Origin: Corynebacterium sp. MSK008 | Lineage (GTDB): Bacteria > Actinomycetota > Actinomycetes > Mycobacteriales > Mycobacteriaceae | Length of the DNA stretch: 64,000 nucleotides | Direction: 5' to 3' | Assembly (NCBI RefSeq): GCF_030232585.1 | Contig: NZ_JASPJX010000009.1 | Location: 48,843-112,842 of the forward strand | Part shown: positions 14,475-22,388 of the stretch, piece by piece | Numbering within the stretch: position 1 is the first letter of the stretch | Layout of the letters: every line of letters begins with the position of its first letter | The notes under the pieces: generated by a model | The model's database searches: none | Seen by the model: the letters and a program-made list of their open reading frames with translations, nothing else | Told to the model about the DNA's origin: nothing | Program-made: the position numbers and the translations under genes

Positions 14475-15548
14475 CTACTCGCAGGCGGGCACGTCGCGGC
14501 CCGCAGCGAAATCCTCCATCGCCTGGACAGCCTCGGCGAGGTTGTCCACCTTCGCCACCGTCATGTGCTCGGTGTCCACGCGTGTCACGGCGCCGCAGTT
14601 GCCGCCGGGCGCCAAGAACAGCTCCGCGCCATCGTCTTCGGCGGCGCGGATCTTGTGGGTGATGCCGCCGATTGGGCCGACCTCGCCGTCCTCATTGATC
14701 GTGCCGGTGCCCGCGACAAACTTGCCGCCGTTGAGCGCACCCGGGGTGAGCTTGTCGATGACGGCCAGGGAGAACATCATGCCGGCGCTCGGCCCGCCGA
14801 TGTCGTTGAGGTTGTAGTTCACGCTGATGCCGCCGGCCGGCTCGGACGTCATGAGAATGCCCAGCATGGGCTGGCCCTTCTCGTGCGGGTTCTCCCTCAG
14901 CTCCATCGCCTCGGTGCGTTCGTTGCCGTCGCGCTCGACGGTGACTTCGATCGTCTCGCCGGGGGTCTTGGCGCGCACGGCGGCCTGGACTTCCTGCGGT
15001 GTTTGCACCTTCTCGCCGGCAACCGCGGTGATCAGATCCTCGGGCTGCAGAAGCCCCTCGGAGGCGCTGCCTTCCATCACGTCGTGCACCACCACCGTGG
15101 TTGGGCGGTCCAAGTAGTGCATGGCCGCCACCGTCGCGGAGGCCTCGGAGGCGACAAACGCCTGCTGGTTAAACTCGCGCACCTGGTCCTCGTCCAAATC
15201 CGGCGGCATGATCTGCTCCACCGGCACGATGGTGTCGTCGGTGGCGATCCAACGTCCCAGCGCCTGGCCGAGCGTCATGTTCGTGCGCACGGACACGGTG
15301 GTCATGTTCAGCTTGCCGCCGGTATCCAGCGTCTCCGCGCCCTCGATGTCAACGACGGGCTCGCCGCCGACCTCGCCGAGCGTGTCAAAGGTGGGCCCCG
15401 GCCCTTCCGCCGCGTACGGCACGGTCAGGCGGATGTCGGTGCCCGGGATGTGGTCCGCGGTCAGCGCACCTGCCAGCAGCACGACGGGGATGGACCCCCA
15501 GACCAGGGTCGACCACCGCCGGTTTCGTGCTTCGCGTGCTTTGGACAT
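14475..15548 (-). CDS. YlbL-type PDZ / Lon-like serine protease
   Basis: A 357-residue membrane-anchored protein. A single N-terminal helix (VWGSIPVVLLAGALTA) is followed by a PDZ domain (GSASEGLLQPEDLITAVAGEKV near residues 165-190) and a C-terminal Lon-type catalytic domain. The serine is in NDIGGPSAGMMFSLA near residue 255 and the partner lysine in GITHKIRAAEDDG near 300. It is the Rv3194c ortholog by order. It ends 1 bp after the lipoprotein gene on the other strand (convergent). Likely cleaves or processes membrane or secreted proteins; substrate unknown. Confidence 0.9.
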   Translation of the reverse strand: MSKAREARNRRWSTLVWGSIPVVLLAGALTADHIPGTDIRLTVPYAAEGPGPTFDTLGEVGGEPVVDIEGAETLDTGGKLNMTTVSVRTNMTLGQALGRWIATDDTIVPVEQIMPPDLDEDQVREFNQQAFVASEASATVAAMHYLDRPTTVVVHDVMEGSASEGLLQPEDLITAVAGEKVQTPQEVQAAVRAKTPGETIEVTVERDGNERTEAMELRENPHEKGQPMLGILMTSEPAGGISVNYNLNDIGGPSAGMMFSLAVIDKLTPGALNGGKFVAGTGTINEDGEVGPIGGITHKIRAAEDDGAELFLAPGGNCGAVTRVDTEHMTVAKVDNLAEAVQAMEDFAAGRDVPACE

Positions 15549-15636
15549 GGGCGCAGATTCTAGCGCAGGAGGTGTGAAGTACTGTTGCTGGACCGTTGCA
15601 GGCTCTCAGCGAACCCATGCACTCGCGGGCTGACTG

Positions 15637-15642
15637 TATTCT
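15637..15642 (+). promoter_or_regulatory. -10 box of a leaderless transcript
   Basis: TATTCT ends 7 bp before the ATG at 15650, which places the transcription start at or next to the A of the start codon. No ribosome site is visible in front of the ATG. Confidence 0.5.
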
Positions 15643-15649
15643 GGCTGGC

Positions 15650-17083
15650 ATGACTAACGGATTCGGCTTTTCCTTTCCCAACGACTCGAACGATGACGGC
15701 GAAAACGACGGCAACAATCGGGGCGGCGACGGAAACGGCCGCGGCGACGCGAACAACCCGTTTGCCGCGTTCGGCTTCGGCGGGGGCCAGCCCGGCGGAG
15801 GCGGCTTAGGCGACGTGTTTAACCAGCTGGGCCAGATGCTCTCCGGCATGGGCTCGTCCATGAACGCCCAGGCGACGGGCGACGCGGTGAACTTCGAGCT
15901 CGCCGCGCGCATGGCGCGCCAGCGGATCTCCGGCGGGAGCCCGGTCTCCGATGCGGACACCCGCGCGGCGGAGGAATCCCTGCGCTTAGTGGAGCTGTGG
16001 CTCGACGAAGCCACGGACCTGCCCGCAAGCGGCGCCAAGGCTGAAGCCTGGAATGCCGAACAGTGGCTTAACCAGACCATGCCGATGTGGAAGCGCCTGG
16101 TCAACCCGGTGGCGGAGCACATGAACCGCGCCCAGCTGGACTCCATGCCGGAACAAGCCCGCGAGATGATGGGCCCGATGGCCGGGATGATGAACCAGAT
16201 GAACGCCATGCAGTTCGGCATGAAGCTCGGCCACGCACTGGGTGATTTGGCCCAGCAGGCGCTGACCGGCACCGACTTTGGCCTACCCGTCGCACCCGCC
16301 GGTACCGCCGCGGTGCTGCCGCGAAACATCGCCGAGATTTCCAAGGGCCTGGACCTGGCCGGGCAGGAAGTGATGGTCTACATCGCCGCCCGCGAGGCCG
16401 CGCGCCAGCGCCTGTTCCGCCACGTGCCGTGGCTGGTGGAGCGCGTCGTCTCCTCCGTGGAGGAGTACGCCGCAGGCTTGGAAATCGACACCTCCCACAT
16501 CGAAGAAGTCGCCCGCAACCTCAACCTGGAAGGCGGCGACCCGCAGCAAATCCAGGAGGCGCTGCAGAACCTGCAGGGCGAGGACCTCTCCCCGCGCGTA
16601 GGCACCCGCAACGCCGGCGCCACCTCCCGCTTGGAAACGCTGATCGCACTCGTGGAAGGTTGGGTCGATGTGGTGGTGGCCGAGGCACTCGGCGACCGTA
16701 TCCCGTCCACCCCGCAGCTGGCCGAGGCGTGGGCGCGCCGCCGAGCCACCGGCGGCTCCGCCGAGCAGGCCTTCGCCAACATCGTCGGCATCGAGCTAGG
16801 CGCCCCGCGCACCCGCGACGCCGCCGAGCTGTGGCGCCGCATCGACACCGCCGTGGGCACCGAGCGCCGCGACCAGGTGTGGAACCACCCGGACTTCATG
16901 CCGTCCGCGGAGCACCTGGACAACCCGGCGGCGTTCATCGACACGCTTCTCGACGATCAGCCCGACACCGACTTCGACGACGAATTTGCCAAGCTCGAGC
17001 AGGAGCTGCGCGACAACCCGGAGCTCAAGCGTGAGGACGGCGACGGTAAGGACGACGGCCGCGAGGACGGCACCGAGCTCTAG
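15650..17083 (+). CDS. DUF2342 family protein (zinc-dependent metalloprotease-like)
   Basis: A 477-residue cytoplasmic protein, equivalent in order and size to M. tuberculosis Rv3195. Residues 5-50 are Gly/Asn/Asp-rich low complexity. The rest is helical with family-like stretches: VNFELAARMARQRI, VDVVVAEALGDRIPS and LAEAWARRRATGGSAEQAFAN. The family is annotated as putative zincin or hydrolase, but I find no HExxH motif here. The C-terminus is strongly acidic. The start was chosen because a -10 box lies 7 bp upstream. Function is unknown. Confidence 0.85.
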   Translation: MTNGFGFSFPNDSNDDGENDGNNRGGDGNGRGDANNPFAAFGFGGGQPGGGGLGDVFNQLGQMLSGMGSSMNAQATGDAVNFELAARMARQRISGGSPVSDADTRAAEESLRLVELWLDEATDLPASGAKAEAWNAEQWLNQTMPMWKRLVNPVAEHMNRAQLDSMPEQAREMMGPMAGMMNQMNAMQFGMKLGHALGDLAQQALTGTDFGLPVAPAGTAAVLPRNIAEISKGLDLAGQEVMVYIAAREAARQRLFRHVPWLVERVVSSVEEYAAGLEIDTSHIEEVARNLNLEGGDPQQIQEALQNLQGEDLSPRVGTRNAGATSRLETLIALVEGWVDVVVAEALGDRIPSTPQLAEAWARRRATGGSAEQAFANIVGIELGAPRTRDAAELWRRIDTAVGTERRDQVWNHPDFMPSAEHLDNPAAFIDTLLDDQPDTDFDDEFAKLEQELRDNPELKREDGDGKDDGREDGTEL

Positions 17084-17095
17084 GCCTCCTGAGCT

Positions 17096-17614
17096 CTATC
17101 CGCCGAAGCGCTGGTAGGCCTCCAGGTAGCCGCGTGCGCGCTCCGCGTACGGCACCTTGTCGGCCCACTCGTAGAACTTTGCGCTGTGGTTTGGGATGAA
17201 CGTGTGTGTTAGCTCGTGCACGATCACCGCGTCCAGCACGTAGTCAGGCACCTGCTTTAAGCGGTCGCTGATGCGGATGTCGCCGGTGGACACCGTGCAG
17301 GATCCCCACCGCGAGCGCTGGTTGGACACCCACCGAATCGAGCCGATGCGCGCCTGACCGTCCAGGACGTATTTGTTCAGGGAGTCGGCGCGCGTGCGCA
17401 AGGAATCGTCGTCAAGCGGGCGCGCTTTTGTCTTGCGGTCGAGTTTGGCCAGCATCTCGGTTACCGCCTCGCGCTCCTGCGCGTCAGTGAAGTGCGCGGG
17501 AATGCGGATCTCCGCCACCCCGCCAACCAGCCGCGCCTGCACCGAGCGGGTCCTGCGCGCCGAGCGGATCACTCGGTAGGGCGTCGAATCTTTCTGCGTT
17601 TGCCTGCCAGCCAT
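17096..17614 (-). CDS. YgjP-type M48-like metallopeptidase
   Basis: A 172-residue cytoplasmic zinc metallopeptidase of the YgjP/DUF45 group. The catalytic site is VIVHELTHTFIPNHSAKFYEW near residues 132-152: HExxH, with a third His in NHS. The upstream RWVSNQRSRWGSCT motif is also family-typical. It is convergent with the DUF2342 gene and divergent from the cyclodehydratase-like gene. The physiological substrate is unknown. Confidence 0.9.
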   Translation of the reverse strand: MAGRQTQKDSTPYRVIRSARRTRSVQARLVGGVAEIRIPAHFTDAQEREAVTEMLAKLDRKTKARPLDDDSLRTRADSLNKYVLDGQARIGSIRWVSNQRSRWGSCTVSTGDIRISDRLKQVPDYVLDAVIVHELTHTFIPNHSAKFYEWADKVPYAERARGYLEAYQRFGG

Positions 17615-17656
17615 GGCAATGCATTGTAGGATCTCGCATCGGGGGTGGATGCAGGG

Positions 17657-18487
17657 ATGATCAACAACAACTCACGGGTGAAACTCGCCCAGGGCGCGCA
17701 CCCGTTTCTGCGCGCTGACAACGTCATGCAGTTCGGCACCGACGCCACGCGCACAGGGCTAGTGACCACCGAGCACGCCAAGGACGTCGCCGCACTGTTG
17801 GGCGTGCTCATGCGGCCGCGGCGGCTGGGCTGGGTGCTGGACCAGCTCGCCGAGCTCATCGGCGCCGAGGCTGCACGCAGCTTAGTGGATGACCTGGTCA
17901 GCTACCGGGTGCTCGTGCCGGCCACGAAACCCGAGGTGCTATTGGTGGGCCACGGCAGATTGGCCGCGGCGGTGACCGCCAGGCTTCGCGACTGCGGGGT
18001 AGATGTACGCACGCAAGCGCGCAACGAGCCACTGTCGAAGTTCCTCCTGCGCGCCGACACGTGGGTGCCGGTGGCGGCGGTAAACACCACTGCCCTACTC
18101 GGCGAGCTCGCGGCGCTCACCCGGCAGCGCCAGGGCGCGGTGCTGCCGGTGACGCAAGTAGACGCGCGCGTGGTGGTGGGCCCGGTGTGCGCGCGGCCTG
18201 GCCCGTGCCCGTTGTGCGTGCGCCTCTATCTTCTGGACCGGGACCCGAACTGGCCCGTGGTGGAGCAGCGCGCGCCGCTGAGCGTGCAGGGCGAGCCCAT
18301 AGCCGCCGCGGCAGGCGCTGCGTTTGCCGCGGTGTCGCTGCGGCGTTTGGCGGGCGTGCCGGACCCGCCGGGGGTCTCCGCGCCGAAGCCGGACGCTGGG
18401 CTGCTCACGGTGGTGGACCCGTTCGCACCGAACCCGGTGTCCACGGCGACGCTGCCGCCTCACCCGGACTGCGCCATGTGTTTTTAG
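17657..18487 (+). CDS. Cyclodehydratase-like (E1/ThiF-like) protein, Rv3196 type
   Basis: A 276-residue protein at the position of M. tuberculosis Rv3196. The N-terminal third resembles the leader-peptide-binding part of azoline-forming (TOMM) cyclodehydratases. The middle has a nucleotide-binding-like strand VLLVGHGRLAAAVTARL near residue 95. Two CxxC pairs, PCPLCVRLYLL near residue 185 and the terminal DCAMCF, form a probable Cys4 zinc site as in E1-like enzymes. No YcaO partner or precursor peptide gene is nearby. The start is the ATG with GGGGGTGG 8 bp before it; a GTG 12 bp upstream is the alternative. Confidence 0.7.
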   Translation: MINNNSRVKLAQGAHPFLRADNVMQFGTDATRTGLVTTEHAKDVAALLGVLMRPRRLGWVLDQLAELIGAEAARSLVDDLVSYRVLVPATKPEVLLVGHGRLAAAVTARLRDCGVDVRTQARNEPLSKFLLRADTWVPVAAVNTTALLGELAALTRQRQGAVLPVTQVDARVVVGPVCARPGPCPLCVRLYLLDRDPNWPVVEQRAPLSVQGEPIAAAAGAAFAAVSLRRLAGVPDPPGVSAPKPDAGLLTVVDPFAPNPVSTATLPPHPDCAMCF

Positions 18488-18491
18488 GGTT

Positions 18492-20540
18492 TTAGCGGAA
18501 CTGCCCCAGCACCTCGAGCACGCCCGCGCCGTAGTTGTCCACCTTCACCGGGCCCACGCCGGAGACGCCGAGCAGCTCGCGCTCGTCGGCAGGCATGGCC
18601 TCCGCGATCGACATCAGCGTCGCATCCGTGAACACCACAAACGCCGGCTGTCCGGCGGCGCGGGAGACATCCAGGCGCCAGCGCTTCAGCGCGGCGTAGA
18701 CGGCCTCGTCGAAGTTCGGCTCGCACTCCTCGTGGCGGCCCAGGGATTTCTCCGCGGGCGTGGCTAGCTGGTTGCCGCACACCCGGCAGCGCTTCGCACG
18801 CTTGAGGCGCTGCGGGGATTTTTCCACCTCCAGCTCGGGCACCAGCCCGTCCAAAAACCGCGAGCGGGTGCGGCTTTTGTGCCCGCCCTCCTGGCGCGCC
18901 AGCGACCACGACATGTGCAGGTGCTCGCGCGCACGCGTCACTCCGACGTAGAACAGGCGGCGCTCCTCCTCGATCTGCTCGTCGCCAGCCTTGAGCGCGT
19001 GCGAGATCGGCAGCGTCTTTTCCACCAGGCCGACCAAGAACACCGCGTCCCACTCCAGGCCCTTCGCGGCGTGCAGGCTGGCCAGCGTCACCCCGTCCAC
19101 AGCCGGAGGCTGCTTCGCCTCTGCGCGGCGGCGCAGCGATCCCAGCACCTCCGCCATGTTGGATGCCTCGCGGGTGCGCACGATCTCCTCGATCAGATCC
19201 ACCAGCGCATTGAGAGACTGCCAGCGCTCGCGGGCCTTCGCGCCCTCCGGCTCCTCCGGGGTCAGCCCCAGCGGGGCGAGCGCGGCACGCGCGATGCGCA
19301 CCGGATCGTCCGGCAGGTCCGTGCGCTTGGAGGCGCGCAGCAGCTGCGCGAACGCCTCGCGGATCTCCGCGCGCTGGAAAAAGCCCTCACCGCCGCGGAC
19401 CTGGTAGACAATCCCCTCGTCCGCGAGTGCCGCTTCAAACGCGGCGGACTGGGCGTTGATGCGGTACAAAATGGCGATTTCGCGGGCGGGCACGCCGTCG
19501 TTCAGCAGCTTGCGCACCTTCTGTGCCACCGCGCGTGCCTCCGCGGGCTCGTCGTCGTAGCCGTTGAACTGCGGTGCCGGGCCGTGCCCGCGCATGCCTT
19601 GCAGCTCCAGGCGGGTGCCGGCGATGCGGCCGGTGGCTTTGCCGATGACGGTGTTGGCTAGGTCCGTGATCTCCACCGTCGAGCGGTAGTCGCGCTGCAG
19701 CTTCACCACGGTCGCGTGCTCGTACGTGCGCGAAAAGTTCAGCAGGTAATCCGGGGTCGCGCCGGTAAAGGAGTAGATGGTCTGGTTGGCGTCGCCGACC
19801 ACCGTCAGGTCGTCGCGGGTGCCCAGCCACGCCTCCAGCACGCGCTGCTGCAAGGGGGTGACGTCCTGGTACTCGTCCACCACGAACGACTGGTACTGCG
19901 CGCGGAACTCCTCCGCCACCGCCGGCGCGTTCTCCAGGGCGCCGGCGACGTGGATGAGCAGGTCGTCGTAGTCGATCAGCATGCCCTCCGGGCTGGTCTT
20001 CGCCTCCTCGTAGAAGCGGTACACCTGGGCGACCTTCTGCGCGTCCGCCGGAGGGGTGCGCGGGGAATCGGCGATGCGCTGCACGTAGTCCTCCGGGCCG
20101 ATGACAGAGGATTTGGCCCACTCGATCTCGCTGAGCAAGTCGCGAACCATTTCCTTGCCCGTGTCCAGGCCTGCGGCGCGGGTGGCGCGGGCGACGATCG
20201 GGAACTTGTTGTCCAGCACCCGCCACGGCAGATCACCTGCGATCTGTGGCCAGAAGTACTGCAGCTGGCGCATCGCCGCGGAGTGAAACGTGCGCGCCTG
20301 CACCCCGCCGATCCCCATGGCGGTCAGACGGTCGCGCATCTCGCCGGCGGCACGCTTGGTAAACGTCACCGCCAGCACGCGGTTCGGGGCGACCTGGCCG
20401 CGGTCGATCAGGTTGGCGATGCGGTAGGTGATCGTGCGGGTTTTGCCCGTGCCCGCGCCGGCGAGGATGCACACCGGCCCGCGCGGCGCTTCCGCCGCCA
20501 CACGCTGGTCCTCGTCCAGCACGCTGAGGTCTATCGCCAT
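18492..20540 (-). CDS. uvrD2: UvrD2 superfamily I DNA helicase
   Basis: A 682-residue 3'-5' DNA helicase. Walker A is LAGAGTGKTRTITYR near residue 26, motif II is VVDEYQDVTPLQQ near 217 and motif VI is FYVGVTRAREHLHMSWS near 525. Then comes a linker with CRVCGNQ...HEEC, the Cys4 zinc-finger typical of UvrD2, and a C-terminal HRDC domain (FVVFTDATLMSIAEAMP). All features agree with Rv3198c. It overlaps nudC by 10 bp, so the two are co-transcribed. Role in nucleotide excision repair or replication-linked unwinding. Confidence 0.95.
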   Translation of the reverse strand: MAIDLSVLDEDQRVAAEAPRGPVCILAGAGTGKTRTITYRIANLIDRGQVAPNRVLAVTFTKRAAGEMRDRLTAMGIGGVQARTFHSAAMRQLQYFWPQIAGDLPWRVLDNKFPIVARATRAAGLDTGKEMVRDLLSEIEWAKSSVIGPEDYVQRIADSPRTPPADAQKVAQVYRFYEEAKTSPEGMLIDYDDLLIHVAGALENAPAVAEEFRAQYQSFVVDEYQDVTPLQQRVLEAWLGTRDDLTVVGDANQTIYSFTGATPDYLLNFSRTYEHATVVKLQRDYRSTVEITDLANTVIGKATGRIAGTRLELQGMRGHGPAPQFNGYDDEPAEARAVAQKVRKLLNDGVPAREIAILYRINAQSAAFEAALADEGIVYQVRGGEGFFQRAEIREAFAQLLRASKRTDLPDDPVRIARAALAPLGLTPEEPEGAKARERWQSLNALVDLIEEIVRTREASNMAEVLGSLRRRAEAKQPPAVDGVTLASLHAAKGLEWDAVFLVGLVEKTLPISHALKAGDEQIEEERRLFYVGVTRAREHLHMSWSLARQEGGHKSRTRSRFLDGLVPELEVEKSPQRLKRAKRCRVCGNQLATPAEKSLGRHEECEPNFDEAVYAALKRWRLDVSRAAGQPAFVVFTDATLMSIAEAMPADERELLGVSGVGPVKVDNYGAGVLEVLGQFR

Positions 20541-21307
20541 GGGTGTGCTCCTTCCGGGTTGGGTGTGTGCGGTGTGTCCGCCCAGTCATCGATGAGTGCG
20601 CGGGCGATGGTGCCCTCCGCGGCGAGGGTGAGTCCGTCGAGTTCGTCGCGGCTGGCCCACACAGTGCGTGTCAGCTCGCCGTCGGTGGGCGCTTGCGCAT
20701 CGACGTCCGCCGTGCGCGCCGCCATGCCGAGCATGAGCGCGCCCGAGAGCGGCCACGGCTGGGAGCGCAGGTAACGCACTTGGGTTGCGCGGCGGCCAGT
20801 TTCCTCCCACACCTCGCGGGCGAACGCGGCCTCGAGGGTCTCGCCGACGTCCACGTAGCCTGCCACCAGCGTGAGGTAGCCGGGGCGGCGGGCGTTTTCC
20901 ACCAGTAGGATCCGCTCGCCTGCCGGGTCTTCCACTAGGCCGATGACGCACGGGTCCAGCCGCGGGAAAATCGGCCGGCCGGTGGCGCCGCGGGCGACGA
21001 TGCCGCCGTCGCCCCAGCGCACCTCGGAGCCGTCCGCAGGGTCGAAGCGGGTGAGCTCGCGGGCGTTGACCAAACCGACCGCGCGCGCCGCCAGCGGGTG
21101 GCTGGCGTGGGTGCGCGCGTCCCCGGTCGCCACGTCCGGTCCGGCAAGATCTGCCGCGTCGACACCGTGCACCCGGGCCGCGGTGACCTCCCGGGTCACG
21201 TGCACGTGGGAGGTGATGTCGGTGGCGGCCGGAGGTGCGTCGAAAAGCTTTGGCTCCCCGCCGGTACCGAGTGGGAAGCGCCCGGCAGCATCGATGAGCA
21301 AAAACAT
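20531..21307 (-). CDS. nudC: NADH pyrophosphatase NudC
   Basis: A 258-residue Nudix hydrolase. The Nudix box is GYVDVGETLEAAFAREVWEE (about residues 152-171, followed by TG), and the NADH-pyrophosphatase array SQPWPLSGALML follows at about 184. It cleaves NAD(H) and may remove NAD caps from RNA. The Cys4 zinc site of E. coli NudC is not visible, as in other actinobacterial versions. It lies between uvrD2 and the potassium channel gene, 4 bp from the latter. Confidence 0.92.
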   Translation of the reverse strand: MFLLIDAAGRFPLGTGGEPKLFDAPPAATDITSHVHVTREVTAARVHGVDAADLAGPDVATGDARTHASHPLAARAVGLVNARELTRFDPADGSEVRWGDGGIVARGATGRPIFPRLDPCVIGLVEDPAGERILLVENARRPGYLTLVAGYVDVGETLEAAFAREVWEETGRRATQVRYLRSQPWPLSGALMLGMAARTADVDAQAPTDGELTRTVWASRDELDGLTLAAEGTIARALIDDWADTPHTPNPEGAHPWR

Positions 21308-21311
21308 CCGG

Positions 21312-22388
21312 CTAATCCCGGTTGGTGATCGCGCCGTTCATGCGCACGTACAGCAGGCGATCGCCCGGCTCGACCGTTTCCGCCTCGGGGGAATCGATGC
21401 GGTAGAGCTCGCCGGAGCGCACCACACCCAGCACGATGTCCGCGAGGTGGCGGGGATTCGCGCCGACCTCGTCGTCCGCGATCTGGCGCTCCGCCACCGC
21501 GAAGCCTTCGTCCGGGCTGAGCAGGTCCTCCATCATCTCCACCACCGGCGGGGTGACGGTGGCGATGCCGAGCAGGCGGCCCGCGGTTTCGGAGGAGACG
21601 ATCACCGAATCCGCACCGGACTGCATGAGTAGGTGCTGGTTTTCGCTTTCGCGCACGCTGGCCACGATCATCGCGCTCGGCGCCATCTCGCGTACCGACA
21701 GGGTGATCAGCACGGCGGTGTCGTCCGACGACGGCGCGACGATGACGGACCTGGCGCGGCTGACCGCGGCCACGCGCAGCACGTCCGACTTGGTGCCGTT
21801 GCCGTGCACGGTGATCAACCCGCGCTTTTCTGCGACGGAGAGGGCGGCCGGGTCCGGGTCGATGACCACGACCGACGACGGCGCGGTGCCGCCCGCGATC
21901 AACGCGTCGATGGCCGAGCGGCCCTTGGTGCCGTAGCCGATGACAATAGTGTGGTTACGCACGCTATTCCTCCACTGTTGGATCTGGAGCGTCTTACGGG
22001 AATCCTCCGTGAGCACCGACAAGGTGGTGCCGACGAGGACCATCAGGAAGGCCACACGGGCCGGGGTGATCAGAAAGATGTTAATCAGGCGGGCGGACTG
22101 CGTCACCGGGGTGATGTCGCCGTAGCCCGTGGTGGACAGCGTCACCGCGGAGTAATACAGCGCGTCGATGAACGTCAGCGGCTCGGAGTAGCCGTCCCTG
22201 TCCAAATACGCCACGAACGCGACGACAATGATGAGCAGCAGCGCGTAGCCGAAGCGGCGCGCTATCAGCGACCACGGAGTCGCGCGCTCCGCCGTGGGGA
22301 TGTTCACCACATCGAGCAGGCTGTGCACCGGGATCTCGGTGAGGTTGGTCGCGTCTGCGCGCAGCGACAACAAGCTCCGAAGCTTCAT
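21312..22388 (-). CDS. Two-helix potassium channel with RCK domain
   Basis: A 358-residue ion channel. Two membrane helices (residues about 45-65 and 100-125) flank a pore loop with selectivity filter TTGYGDITPV. It is followed by an RCK/TrkA-N Rossmann domain (HTIVIGYGTKGRSAIDALIAG near 150) and an RCK-C-like end. Same position and build as Rv3200c. The start overlaps the adnB stop by 4 bp. It likely senses a cytoplasmic ligand to gate potassium flow. Confidence 0.93.
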   Translation of the reverse strand: MKLRSLLSLRADATNLTEIPVHSLLDVVNIPTAERATPWSLIARRFGYALLLIIVVAFVAYLDRDGYSEPLTFIDALYYSAVTLSTTGYGDITPVTQSARLINIFLITPARVAFLMVLVGTTLSVLTEDSRKTLQIQQWRNSVRNHTIVIGYGTKGRSAIDALIAGGTAPSSVVVIDPDPAALSVAEKRGLITVHGNGTKSDVLRVAAVSRARSVIVAPSSDDTAVLITLSVREMAPSAMIVASVRESENQHLLMQSGADSVIVSSETAGRLLGIATVTPPVVEMMEDLLSPDEGFAVAERQIADDEVGANPRHLADIVLGVVRSGELYRIDSPEAETVEPGDRLLYVRMNGAITNRD

